From Symbiodinium natans (Eukaryota; Sar; Dinophyceae; Suessiales; Symbiodiniaceae): DNA of 64,000 nt. The notes beneath the pieces were generated by a model. It did no database searches. It saw nothing but the letters and a program-made list of their open reading frames with translations, and was not told the DNA's origin. Where the stretch lies: the NCBI GenBank assembly GCA_905221605.1, contig CAJNDS010000890.1, forward strand, positions 1,584,857-1,648,856, given 5' to 3'. Of the stretch, positions 30,407 through 40,972 are shown in pieces. The number at the start of each line of letters is the position of its first letter. Within the stretch, counting starts at the first letter, position 1. Made by a program: the position numbers and the translations under genes.

Positions 30407-31315
30407 ATGTCCAGAGCACCTGTGCAGTCGAGATCCTCACTGCCGGCAAGTGACGGGTTGGAGTCATCTCACCCAACTTGCGATGCAGAGAGCCAGAAAG
30501 AAGGCACGGCCCGACTGGAGGGCGAAGCAGCCCGGCTTGGGGAACTCTTCCCTTATGCGAGTCCTCTTACAGCCGGCTGTGGAGTTTCTCCAGCCTTGGA
30601 AGACCAGGTTAGATGCTCGATCAGCCTGGCAAATCCAGAGCGAACTTGGGCCCATAGAGCCAATTGTGGTCCCAGCCAAAGCAGGACTTTCCACCAAGTA
30701 CTCTGCTTTCGCTGGCTTCACAAGGGCCGGAAAGAGTGGCTGCTCCTCTCCGAGGACAGCAGCGTGTATTTTGTTCGCACCAGCAAATCCGGCAAAACAG
30801 TCAGAGCCGGACCTTGTGGGCAATGGAGATGCATGGAAGACCCAGCAGAGCTCCACGGGGGAACGGGAGGCGACCCGCCCGTGCAGTGGCTTCGCCTTTT
30901 GAACTTCAATTGTGGTAACATTCCAACCCATAACCTCAATTTCGTGCCAGGTCCTGGGAAAAGGCAACCAGAGATCTTGCATGGAGAGGATGGAAGACGC
31001 ATCGAGCTCCACTGTGCCCTTTGTCTTGAAAACTTCCTGCCTTGCACGTGGAGCTGGCCGAGCTTTGACCAAGCAGTCAGGAGACTGGTGTTTCTGGACG
31101 ACGCCTCCCTGGCCGACTTGCGTCAGGTAGGTCACCAAGTTATGGAGCCCGTTGATCCTTCGCTGGCGCCGCTGTCTTCTGCAGCCAGCGCACATGGCTG
31201 GACCTTCCCTGAGGAAGGGTGTTCTCTGGATCTAGACTCCCCAGAAGAAGCATGCAGCAGTGATTGGCTAGTGTGTGGCTTTGAAGACTTGGAAGACATC
31301 CCCTGGGAGGTCTGA
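30407..31315 (+). CDS. Repeat-unit ORF, intact copy a (302 aa)
   Basis: Intact homologue of the 307-aa ORF at 12476-13399, from MSRAPVQ to DIPWEV. It lacks 9 bases in the first CxxC site: FNCGNIPTHN replaces FNCTGCGNIPTHN, so one cysteine of the putative zinc ribbon is gone while the second pair (CALCLE) remains. That makes it possibly inactive despite the open frame. Confidence 0.6.
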   Translation: MSRAPVQSRSSLPASDGLESSHPTCDAESQKEGTARLEGEAARLGELFPYASPLTAGCGVSPALEDQVRCSISLANPERTWAHRANCGPSQSRTFHQVLCFRWLHKGRKEWLLLSEDSSVYFVRTSKSGKTVRAGPCGQWRCMEDPAELHGGTGGDPPVQWLRLLNFNCGNIPTHNLNFVPGPGKRQPEILHGEDGRRIELHCALCLENFLPCTWSWPSFDQAVRRLVFLDDASLADLRQVGHQVMEPVDPSLAPLSSAASAHGWTFPEEGCSLDLDSPEEACSSDWLVCGFEDLEDIPWEV

Positions 31316-32677
31316 CCTAATACGGCCCCAACCCACCCAAATTGCAGGAGCTATGCCCTGCCAGAATCAAGGGTGAGACTCTCCCCTCCGGAATCCATTG
31401 TCATAGAGGAGACTCTCCCTTTTCAAGCAAGGATGTACAAATCAAAGCGAAACTGCTTGCAGTGATTGCATAAGGATGCAGGTTAGAGCGAAAGCAGTTC
31501 AGTGCCCAGTCCCGGCACCCCCCCTTTCCATCCAACGGAATAGGTTCGCAGTTGTTCCGTTGGACACCCGGCAGGACTGGCCGCCATGATGCGGCCTGTG
31601 TTCAGCCTGACACCGGTTCGGCACCTTTGCTCGGTCTGTCAAGCAGACCGCCGGACCGGGTTTTCGGGCTCAGGTGCTTGCGGGTACTTACAGGCCCAAC
31701 ACGGGGTTCTCGCAAACGCAGCGCACGTACGGAAAACGTCAGTACCGGTCCCTGTAGATCCTCACTGGTTGATGAGGGGAGGGTTGCGCGCTGAGATGTT
31801 GAGGAACGGACGAGGATCCAAGTACACCGGCAGGTTGAGGCCGAGGGCATGATGCCCTGCATCAGTTTGGGGTTACCCGTGTTTGGCCTTTGAGTATTTC
31901 CTTAGTCTGTCCCTGCAGGGTGTGTTGTTTTCTCCTGGTGGTGCAAGCCCAGCCAGGAGGAGCCTAGCGGCAGGCGTTGTTTGGTAGGGACCAAAACCTA
32001 GGCTGACGGACAGCCTGAGGCACCAGATTGCGGAGGTTAGAGATGCCCAAATCAACCAAGCCCTCCCTGCGTGCAAGTGGTGTGGGCTCCTCTGGAGCCG
32101 CTGAGGTTGAACCAGTGAGTAAGAGCGAGAAAGTTGGTTCTTCCTCCCTGGTGAGTAAGTGCGAGAAAACCAGGTCAGCATACGGGGCAAACAGGAGCTC
32201 AGTGCTGCTGCGGCGTGAGTTTCTGGGGCCTAGGTTAGTAAGTGCGAGAAAGCTTAGGCCTGCTCCGGAGGTTGGCGACTTTTGCCAATCCACTTGTTTG
32301 AAGTTTGTACAGGCATTGCCCATGTGTCGGTTCCGGACCTTCTGCCTTTTCTGAGTGAGCCGAATGTGGGTGAGTTTCTCCCCTGTACAGGCAGGGCTTA
32401 TAGGGTAGGCAGTACAGACCAGGCAGTTCAACCTGCAGAACATTTGCCTAGGGCTTTGTATAGAGCCAAACCAGTGAGTAGCCGTAGGCCGCCGAGCTTC
32501 TCGCGGAACTGGTTAAGCCCTCATTGCTTTCTCTCGGTGTTCCCTGCACATAGTTCGGCCGTGTTAAGCAGGCCAAGGACACCTCGAGAGTTTTTCCTTT
32601 TCTGTGCATAGTTAATACCTTCCGGAACTTCGGTTCCGAAGAGCCTAACCTGGCTAGCGACGCAGCCCGCTTTCGAG
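31316..32677 (+). repeat. Noncoding block of repeat unit b (diverged)
   Basis: Same order of hairpins as other units, but with several deletions (31400-31560 and around 32040) and about as close to the minus-strand copies as to the neighbouring plus-strand ones. It ends at TGATATATGTGAC, 32678-32690. Confidence 0.8.
32088..32638 (+). ncRNA. Covarying hairpin cluster, copy b
   Basis: H1 has AACCAG/TTGGTT (one G-U), H2 CCTGGT/ACCAGG, H3 32227-32260 GGCCTAGG/CTTAGGCC (one G-U), and the terminal stem has the UUCG loop (32623-32638). Base changes keep every stem pairable. Confidence 0.5.
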
Positions 32678-32690
32678 TGATATATGTGAC

Positions 32691-33112
32691 CAACTTTAAT
32701 TGCACTGGCTGTGGTAACATTCCAACCCATAACCTCAACTTCTTGCCCGGTCCTGGGAAAAGGCAACCAGCGATCTTGCATGGAGAGGATGGAAGACGCA
32801 TCGAGCTCTACTGTGCCCTTTGTCTAGAAAGCTTCCTAGCGTGCACGTGGAGCTGGCCGAGTTTCGACCAAGCAGTTAGGAGACCGGTGTTTCTGGACTA
32901 CGCTTCCCTTGCTAACTTGCGTCAGTTAGGTCACCAAGGTACGGAGCCCGTAGAACCTTGCTGGCGCCGCTGTCTTCTGCAGCCAGCGCACATGGCTGGA
33001 CCTTCCTTGAGGAAGGGTGTTCTCAGGATCTAGACTCCCCAGAAGAAGCAGGCAACAGTGATTGGCTGGTGTGTGGCTTTGAAGACTTGGAAGACGTCCC
33101 CTGGGAGGTCTG
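32691..33112 (+). pseudogene. Repeat-unit ORF, 5'-deleted copy b
   Basis: TGATATATGTGAC at 32678-32690 is joined directly to the middle of the ORF (FNCTGCGNIPTHNLNF), so the rest of the TG...CA element and the first half of the protein are deleted. A one-base loss near 32960 also shifts the frame, and the end of the protein (CGFEDLEDVPWEV) is recovered in another frame before 33112. Confidence 0.7.
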
Positions 33113-34557
33113 ACCTAATCCGGCCCCAACCCACCCAAATTGCAGGAGCTATGCCCTGCCAGAATCAAGGGTGAGATGCTCACCCTCCGGAATCCCTTTG
33201 TCACGGGTGAAGCTTCTCCCCGTCCAATCAGCGACGGTCCTGTGAGTCCGTTCCCAAACTGCGAGTGCCATAGGGCACCACGGAGAATCTTGCATAGAAT
33301 TGGATCATTTAATGATCGCATAAGGATGCAGGTTGTAAGAATGCAAACAGAAGTGCTCAGTCCCGGCACGTACCCAGATCCATCCGTCGGAATATTTTCG
33401 CAGTTGTTCCGATGGACACCCTGCAGGACAGGCCGCCTCGATGCGGCTTTTGTTCAGCCTGACACCGGTTCGGCCCCTTGCTCGGTCTGTGCAGCAGACC
33501 GCTGGACCGGGTTTTCGGGCTCAGGTGCTTGTGGGTCTTCCACAGGCCCAACACGGGGTTCTCGCAAACACAGCGCACGAAAGGATAACGTTAGAACCGC
33601 ACCCTGAAGATCCTCACTGGTTGATGAGGGGAGGGAGGGCGCTGAGGTGTGGCAGGAACGGACGAGGATCCTAGTACGCCGACCGTATGAGGTTTAGGGC
33701 ATTTCCCTGCATCAGTTTGGGGTTACCCGTGTTTGGCCTGTCGAGGATTCCTTTGAGATTCCTGCAGGGTGCTGTTGTTTCTCTCCGGGTGGTGCAAGCC
33801 CATCTTGGAGGAAGCCTAGCGGCAGGCGTTGTTGTTAGGGACCAATGCTTGGCTGACGGACAGCCAGAGGCACCAGATTGTGGAGGTTAAAGGCTGTGGC
33901 TCGGTGCCTGAAAGCCTGCCCAACTGAGCTGCCCAAATCAACCAAGCCCTCCCTGCGTGCAAGTGGTATGGGCTCCTTGGAGCCGCTGAGGTTGAACCAG
34001 TTAGTAAGAGCGAGAAAGCTGGTTCCCCTCCCTGGTGAGTAAGTGCGAGAAAGCCAGGTCAGCAAACGGGGCTAACAGGAGCTCAGTGCTGCTGCGGCAT
34101 GAGTTCCTGGGGCCTAGGTTAGTAAGGGCGAGAAAGCCTAGGCCTGTGCCGGAGGTTGGCGACTTTGCCAAGCCACTTGCGTTCAGTTTAGTACAGGCAT
34201 TGCCCATGTATCGGTTCCAGACCTTCTGCCTTTTCTGAGTGAGCCGGAAGTGGGTGAGTTTCTCCCCTGTACTGGCAGGGCTGATAGGGTAGGCAGTACA
34301 GACCAGGCAGTTCAACCTGCAGAACATTTTGCCTAGGGCTTTGTACAGTGCCAAACCAGTGAGTAGCCGTAGGCCGCCGAGCTTCTCGCGGAACTGGTTA
34401 GGCCCTTTTTCTTCTCTCGGTGCTCCCTGCACATAGTACGGCCGTGTCAAGCAGGCCAAGGACACCTCGAGAGTCCCTTTTCCGTGCATAGTTAATACCT
34501 ACCGGAACTCCGGTTCCGAAGAGCCTAACCTGGCTAGCGACTCAGCCCGCTTTCGAG
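33113..34557 (+). repeat. Noncoding block of repeat unit c
   Basis: Nearly identical to 28836-30263 and 35686-37131. It ends with a 68-bp exact duplication that spans 34503-34638. Confidence 0.85.
33971..34518 (+). ncRNA. Covarying hairpin cluster, copy c (reference)
   Basis: GGCTCC/GGAGCC 33971-33984; H1 33995-34024 AACCAG/CTGGTT; H2 34031-34058 CCTGG/CCAGG; H3 34111-34144 GGCCTAGG/CCTAGGCC; CTGTACTG/CAGTACAG 34267-34301; H0 34354-34399 AACCAG/CTGGTT; UNCG stem 34503-34518. H1, H2 and H3 enclose near-identical loops TNAGTAAGNGCGAGAAAG although their stems differ. Confidence 0.5.
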
Positions 34558-34638
34558 TGATATATGTGACCGGAACTCCGGTTCCGAAGAGCCTAACCTG
34601 GCTAGCGACTCAGCCCGCTTTCGAGTGATATATGTGAC
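34503..34638 (+). repeat. Exact 68-bp tandem duplication
   Basis: 34503-34570 and 34571-34638 are identical, each from CGGAACTCCGGTTCCG to TGATATATGTGAC. The duplication therefore doubles the UNCG hairpin and the terminal 13-mer. Confidence 0.95.
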
Positions 34639-34677
34639 CTGGCTCAAGATCTCGGCTCAACCCCGGTGGGGTGCACA
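34626..34677 (+). repeat. 52-bp TG...CA element, unit c
   Basis: Copy of the 51-53 bp element, followed by GGTAGCAGAGCGG. Confidence 0.6.
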
Positions 34678-34767
34678 GGTAGCAGAGCGGTAGCTGTGTG
34701 AACCAGCCTCGAGTCCCCTAACTGTTTTGGGTACCAGGCCTGCTTTTTCACAGCCTTCATTTGAGCC

Positions 34768-35685
34768 ATGTCCAGAGCACCTGTGCAGTCGAGATCCTCA
34801 CTGCCAGCAAGTGATGGGTTGGAGTCATCTCACCCAACTTGCGATGCAGAGAGCCAGAAAGAAGGCACGGCCCGACTGGAGGGCGAAGCAGCCCGGCTTG
34901 GGGAACTCTTCCCTTATGCGAGTCCTCTTACAGCCGGCTGTGGAGTTTCTCCAGCCTTGGAAGACCAGGTAAGATGCTCGAGCAGCCTGGCAAATCCAGA
35001 GCGAACTTGGGCCCATAGAGCCAATTGTGGTCCCAGCCAATGCAGGACTTTCCACCAAGCACTCTGCTTTCGCTGGCATCACAAGGGCCGGAAAGAGTGG
35101 CTGCTCCTCTCCGAGGACAGCAGCGTGTATTTTGTTCGCACCAGCAAATCCGGCAAAACAGTCCGAGCCGGACCCTGTGGGCAATGGAGATGCATGGAAG
35201 ACCCAGCAGAGCTCCACGGGGGAACGGGAGGCGACCCGCCCGTGCAGTGGCTTCGCCTTTTGAACTTTAATTGCACTGGCTGTGGTAACATTCCAACCCA
35301 TAACCTCAACTTCTTGCCCGGTCCTGGGAAAAGGCAACCAGCGATCTTGCATGGAGAGGATGGAAGACGCATCGAGCTCTACTGTGCCCTTTGTCTAGAA
35401 AGCTTCCTAGCGTGCACGTGGAGCTGGCCGAGTTTCGACCAAGCAGTTAGGAGACCGGTGTTTCTGGACTACGCTTCCCTTGCTAACTTGCGTCAGTTAG
35501 GTCACCAAGGTACGGAGCCCGTAGAACCTATGCTGGCGCCGCTGTCTTCTGCAGCCAGCGCACATGGCTGGACCTTCCTTGAGGAAGGGTGTTCTCAGGA
35601 TCTAGACTCCCCAGAAGAAGCAGGCAACAGTGATTGGCTGGTGTGTGGCTTTGAAGACTTGGAAGACGTCCCCTGGGAGGTCTGA
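34768..35685 (+). CDS. Repeat-unit ORF, intact copy c (305 aa)
   Basis: Full-length homologue of the 307-aa ORF at 12476-13399 with both CxxC pairs (NCTGCGN, YCALCLESF), ending DVPWEV. Differences from copy 1 are mostly substitutions plus one in-frame 6-base indel. It starts 90 bp after the TG...CA element and is followed directly by the structured noncoding block. Confidence 0.65.
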   Translation: MSRAPVQSRSSLPASDGLESSHPTCDAESQKEGTARLEGEAARLGELFPYASPLTAGCGVSPALEDQVRCSSSLANPERTWAHRANCGPSQCRTFHQALCFRWHHKGRKEWLLLSEDSSVYFVRTSKSGKTVRAGPCGQWRCMEDPAELHGGTGGDPPVQWLRLLNFNCTGCGNIPTHNLNFLPGPGKRQPAILHGEDGRRIELYCALCLESFLACTWSWPSFDQAVRRPVFLDYASLANLRQLGHQGTEPVEPMLAPLSSAASAHGWTFLEEGCSQDLDSPEEAGNSDWLVCGFEDLEDVPWEV

Positions 35686-37144
35686 CCTAATCCGGCCCCA
35701 ACCCACCCAAATTGCAGGAGCTATGCCCTGCCAGAATCAAGGGTGAGATGCTCACCCTCCGGAATCCCTTTGTCACGGGTGAAGCTTCTCCCCGTCCAAT
35801 CAGCGACGGTCCTGTGAGTCCGTTCCCAAACTGAGAGTGCCATAGGGCACCACGGAGAATCTTGCATAGAATTGGATCATTTAATGATCGCATAAGGATG
35901 CAGGTTGTAAGAATGCAAGCAGAAGTGCTCAGTCCCGGCACGTACCCAGATCCATCCGTCGGAATATTTTCGCAGTTGTTCCGATGGACACCCTGCAGGA
36001 CAGGCCGCCTCGATGCGGCTTTTGTTCAGCCTGACACCGGTTCGGCCCCTTTGCTCGGTCTGTGCAGCAGACCGCTGGACCGGGTTTTCGGGCTCAGGTG
36101 CTTGTGGGTCTTCCACAGGCCCAACACGGGGTTCTCGCAAACACAGCGCACGAAAGGATAACGTTAGAACCGCACCCTGAAGATCCTCACTGGCTGATGA
36201 GGGGAGGGAGGGCGCTGAGGTGTGGCAGGAACGGACGAGGATCCTAGTACGCCGACCGTATGAGGTTTAGGGCATTTCCCTGCATCAGTTTGGGGTTACC
36301 CGTGTTTGGCCTGTCGAGGATCTCCTTTGAGATTCCTGCAGGGTGCTGTTGTTTCTCTCCGGGTGGTGCAAGCCCATCTTGGAGGAAGCCTAGCGGCAGG
36401 CGTTGTTGTTAGGGACCAATGCTTGGCTGACGGACAGCCAGAGGCACCAGATTGTGGAGGTTAAAGGCTGTGGCTCGGTGCCTGAAAGCCTGCCCAACTG
36501 AGCTGCCCAAATCAACCAAGCCCTCCCTGCGTGCAAGTGGTATGGGCTCCTTGGAGCCGCTGAGGTTGAACCAGTTAGTAAGAGCGAGAAAGCTGGTTCC
36601 CCTCCCTGGTGAGTAAGTGCGAGAAAGCCAGGTCAGCAAACGGGGCTAACAGGAGCTCAGTGCTGCTGCGGCATGAGTTCCTGGGGCCTAGGTTAGTAAG
36701 GGCGAGAAAGCCTAGGCCTGTGCCGGAGGTTGGCGACTTTGCCAAGCCACTTGCGTTCAGTTTAGTACAGGCATTGCCCATGTATCGGTTCCAGACCTTC
36801 TGCCTTTTCTGAGTGAGCCGGAAGTGGGTGAGTTTCTCCCCTGTACTGGCAGGGCTGATAGGGTAGGCAGTACAGACCAGGCAGTTCAACCTGCAGAACA
36901 TTTTGCCTAGGGCTTTGTACAGTGCCAAACCAGTGAGTAGCCGTAGGCCGCCGAGCTTCTCGCGGAACTGGTTAGGCCCTTTTTCTTCTCTCGGTGCTCC
37001 CTGCACATAGTACGGCCGTGTCAAGCAGGCCAAGGACACCTCGAGAGTCCCTTTTCCGTGCATAGTTAATACCTACCGGAACTCCGGTTCCGAAGAGCCT
37101 AACCTGGCTAGCGACTCAGCCCGCTTTCGAGTGATATATGTGAC
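35686..37144 (+). repeat. Noncoding block of repeat unit d and right end of array
   Basis: Same block as units a and c. It ends at TGATATATGTGAC (37132-37144), beyond which unrelated sequence starts (CCTCCTAGTTTCCC). Confidence 0.85.
36545..37092 (+). ncRNA. Covarying hairpin cluster, copy d
   Basis: Same stems and loops as copy c, with the UCCG tetraloop stem at 37077-37092. Confidence 0.5.
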
Positions 37145-37332
37145 CCTCCTAGTTTCCCAGTTGACACGTGATGTGCACTTGAGTTGTCTGCTATGAGTGT
37201 GAAACATAGGCACGAGGACATGTCAGGCAGTGCAGATTTCTTTTGGCTTGGTGAGACCTTGTTTTGAGTAGGAAGAACCGTTTTCTGTTCGTTTTCTCGA
37301 AACTCGTTTGTCGGAACTCGTTTCCTGTTTGT

Positions 37333-37583
37333 GACCTGGTATCTGGCGACCAGAAGTGACTCAAGCCAGTTTAGGTCTGCACAGAGCTCAGCAGAGCACC
37401 TAAGAGGTGCTAGGAACCTACCCACAGTGTTTAGGAGTAGAAGTTCCATGGCTGAGTGTTTTTTTACCTGAAGTACCTTTGTTTTCCCATGTCTGGCAGA
37501 CAGTGTTTGAAGCTGGAGAGCCGTGCTCGCATTGGCTCAAGCCGAGCGGAGCTCGAGTAACTGTGAACAGCGCAGTGAAGAAA
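37333..37583 (-). repeat. Dispersed repeat, copy B
   Basis: Matches 25906-26110. It differs mainly by a 37-bp insertion near 37375 (CACAGAGCTCAGCAGAGCACC). One minus-strand frame (MELLLLNTVGRFLAP) is shared with copy A (MELLLLNTVERLLAP), so it is a fragment of the same decayed element. Confidence 0.8.
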
Positions 37584-37844
37584 AGCGTCCGCGCTTTGTG
37601 CTGTGAGGTTGAGTGTAACCTTGACCTGAGGTCCCTTAGGCCCCAGTAGCTGTGCCACGTGTTTGAACGTCCCAGGTACCGGAAGTCTATCGGCTTGGCG
37701 TGCTTTGTCTTTAAGTTTCTGGATGCCAAGCAATGGACGTCGCATCTATTGACAGGCATCTTGAGCACCTTTGCCTGCAGTTTCACTGCCCGGCCAGGAG
37801 GGCGCCCGCCCTTCTACGCTGTGGCAGCAGAAGCAGTGGGTAGA

Positions 37845-38185
37845 CCTCTCAAACTGATGCCCCAAGATTTTCAGAAGGCCCAGAAATGATTAGGCCTCTC
37901 AAACTGCTGTCCGAACTGTTGCCTGAAGGCGCAGAAGTGATTGGGCTCAAACTGTCTGGGGGCTCTAAGTGATTAGGCCTCTCAAACTGCTGCCTAAAAC
38001 TTTTCTGGAAGGCCCAGCAGTGAGTAGGCCTTTCAAACTGCTGCCGATAACTACTCCAGAAGGCCCAGAAGTGATTAAGCCCTGCAAACGGCTGCCGGAA
38101 CCTTCGCCAGAAGGCCCAGAAGGGATGCGAGGAACTGCTGCTTCGACCTATCCCAGCAGGTCCAGAAGTGACCAGGCCTAGCACT
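37845..38185. repeat. Minisatellite with GGCCCAGAAGTGATTAGGCC units
   Basis: Five to six imperfect units of about 55-60 bp containing CTCTCAAACTGCTGCC and AGAAGGCCCAGAAGTGA. Confidence 0.7.
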
Positions 38186-38189
38186 TTGC

Positions 38190-39180
38190 TGTGGGTCCCG
38201 CGTCAGGTGTAGTCATGGGGTAAACCTGCTTGAAGTGCTCTCAAAAAATCGGCCGCTGCGCGGGGCTCCAAGTTCTAAGGCCCCTTGACTCTCACACTTG
38301 ACGGTTGGCTGCATACCGTTAAGCAGCCTTCTGTAAGAGCCGATAGGCTCGTGATTCTCTCCGCCTTGCTCTCAGGTTCTGCAGGTCAATAAACTTGAGG
38401 ACCTGTAGCAACTGCTGCATTCGCGGGCGAACTGTTGCAAAGAATTGATACGCTGCACGGGCGGGAGAAACAGGCTTACTGCTCAGTATAGAGCAGTTCT
38501 TCGCATCAACAGGCAAGCTGGTGTAAGCCACACAGTAAGCAGCACAGCTTTCACGCATGCACCACACAGCAAGCAGCACAGCAACCGCGCAAACTGGATG
38601 CATCGAATGCGTTCTTGCTCTTACTTGCAGACAAAGGCCCGCGCAATTTGCAAAGCACTTTCTTGCGCTTCTTGGCTAGCTGGGCGGTTGTGTTTGGTGG
38701 TGTTTTTGGTGTGTACTTGTTTCGGTCTTCGCGCCTGCGACTGTTTCACTTCTAGTGTTAAGACCCACAAGGACGGCCTACTGCGCTGCTGATGTAGTGA
38801 AGAGGCAACGGTTCAAAAAAAGTCCTTCTTGATTGCAAGGTCGTGCCATTTTTTTGCCTCCTTCTGCACTGTTTGTTGACGATCCCGCATGTGCAGCAGT
38901 GTGCCACACACACCCTTTTTTTCAGGCGCAAGGTGTCGAAGCTGACTTTTAGAGCAGCATGCAACCATTGAAAGTCTTTGGCCAAAAGAAGCGTTCTCCA
39001 GAACTCTGTTGTGGTCAAAGCAAAGTAGCTGTCTGTAAAGATGCTCGGGAGGCCTTGTCCTTCTCATTCCCGCCTGTCATGTGTGAGGATGCCAGTTACA
39101 GGCTTGCACACGAAAGGCCTAACAGTGAGCCATAAAGCGCGTAAAGTGCTCATTAGACAGTGAAAGCATGTAAACGGTTG
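38190..39180. other. No gene recognised
   Basis: About 1 kb with only short ORFs on both strands and no motif. It includes a few CACACAGCAAGCAGCACAG repeats at 38525-38585. Confidence 0.4.
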
Positions 39181-39455
39181 TTTTTTGGATTTCGTTCTTC
39201 GAAACTAGAGAAGTGAGACTCGAACTTGCATTTGAAAAGAGAGAAAGGAATTTATTCTAAATTCCACCCCTCGACTCTTGTTTTTTTTGGGATTTCATGA
39301 TTCGAAACCAAAGAAGTGAGACTCCAAACATACATTACATTTCCCTTTACGAAGCGAAAGAAGGGAATGTGTTCTAAATTCCACCTCCCTCGAATCTTGT
39401 TATACATTTTGTGTTTTGTTTTTTGATTTCATTCTTCGAAACCAGAGAAGTAAGA
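39180..39455. repeat. Three imperfect copies of a TTCGAAACCAGAGAAGTGAGAC repeat
   Basis: Copies start near 39182, 39282 and 39418, each with T-rich lead, TTCGAAACYARAGAAGTRAGAC and (in two) AATTCCACC. Confidence 0.65.
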
Positions 39456-39660
39456 CTCTTTTTAAAGGGGAGCTTGAGGGCATTTCCACTCCGCTCGCTT
39501 CTTCTTTAAAGCAGGCTTAAAGGGGTGCTTCGGGCTTAAAGGGGAGCTTAAAGGGGGCTTTAAGGGGGGCTTCAAGGAGGCTTTGAAGGGGGCTTAAAGA
39601 AAAAGAGGGGGCCTTCAAGGGGGGTTAAAGGGGTCAAGGCGGCTGAAATGGGGGCTTGAG
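39455..39660 (+). repeat. G-rich GGGGCTTAAAG tandem repeat
   Basis: Degenerate units GGGGCTTAAAGG over about 200 bp; G-runs of 3-6 bases recur about every 12 bases. Confidence 0.7.
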
Positions 39661-40480
39661 GGCGACTCTAAACATCACTTTATCTCACATATGAGAGAGA
39701 AGGGATTTATTCTTGCCCGGATTCTGCAGTCTTAATGCAAGAACCCGTCAAAACACCGCTCGAACTGGCTTCAGGACCACAGTCAACCTGGTACTCCTGC
39801 AGGAGCTTCAGCGTGCTTGTTTTTGTTCCTTCCCGACCACCACAATCGCAACGAAAGGCATTCTCATTGCGAGCACCGAAAATTCTAAAGTGCGATTTTG
39901 CTTGCTGCAGAACTGTGGCTCCACAGCTCCGCAACTGCATTTCTGAAGTTTTGAGCACAGTCTTCAAGGGATTTAGAAGCTACAGAAGAGAGAAGAGTAA
40001 AAGTTTCACCTTCTCATCCTGTTGATTGGAAGCTTGCGCTCGGCTTGCAATCAGTCGCAATCAATTGGACCGAGTCATACAAGTTCGTTGGTTCCCTTTG
40101 CAAAAGAGGCAAAAAACAATTCAAAAAGTCTTAATGTCAGAGATTGGGTGCAAAATCGATAAAAGCAGCAATGCAGACGCTAACGTTACCAACAGAGGAG
40201 ATCACCTCCGTTCTGCACAGGATCATTGGATCCTTAATTGTCTGCCAAACAACTGCAATTTATGCTGAGTCAGTCGACGAGGTAACAACAGCACGGTTCC
40301 CCTCATCGCGTGCACAAAAGAAAGCATGTTTCAATTCCAATCCAATTGCACTTAGTGTTGATCGGATTCACTCATGTTTAAGATGCCAGGTGGGGCCCTT
40401 TGTCGATCAGCCAGTTTGTCTTTATACAACAAATGCACGCCAAAAACACCCTGCAACAAGTAAGCTCGCGACTGGTGACT
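39661..40480. other. No gene recognised
   Basis: Only short overlapping frames on both strands. Confidence 0.35.

Positions 40481-40972
<492 letters not shown>

Noticed and set aside
33990-34150. CRISPR-like array (three similar 18-base loops with spacers)
   Set aside because: Only three units, irregular spacing, and flanking stems that differ and pair; no cas genes. It is an RNA hairpin cluster in a eukaryotic setting.
37528-37545. ATTGGCTCAAG, and GGCTCAAG in each repeat unit, as relics of the dinoflagellate spliced leader
   Set aside because: Only 8-11 bases match the leader end and the CCGTAGCCATTT part is absent, so it is probably chance.
39455-39660. G-quadruplex regulatory element
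   Set aside because: G-runs are frequent, but this is a simple degenerate tandem repeat with no gene nearby to regulate.
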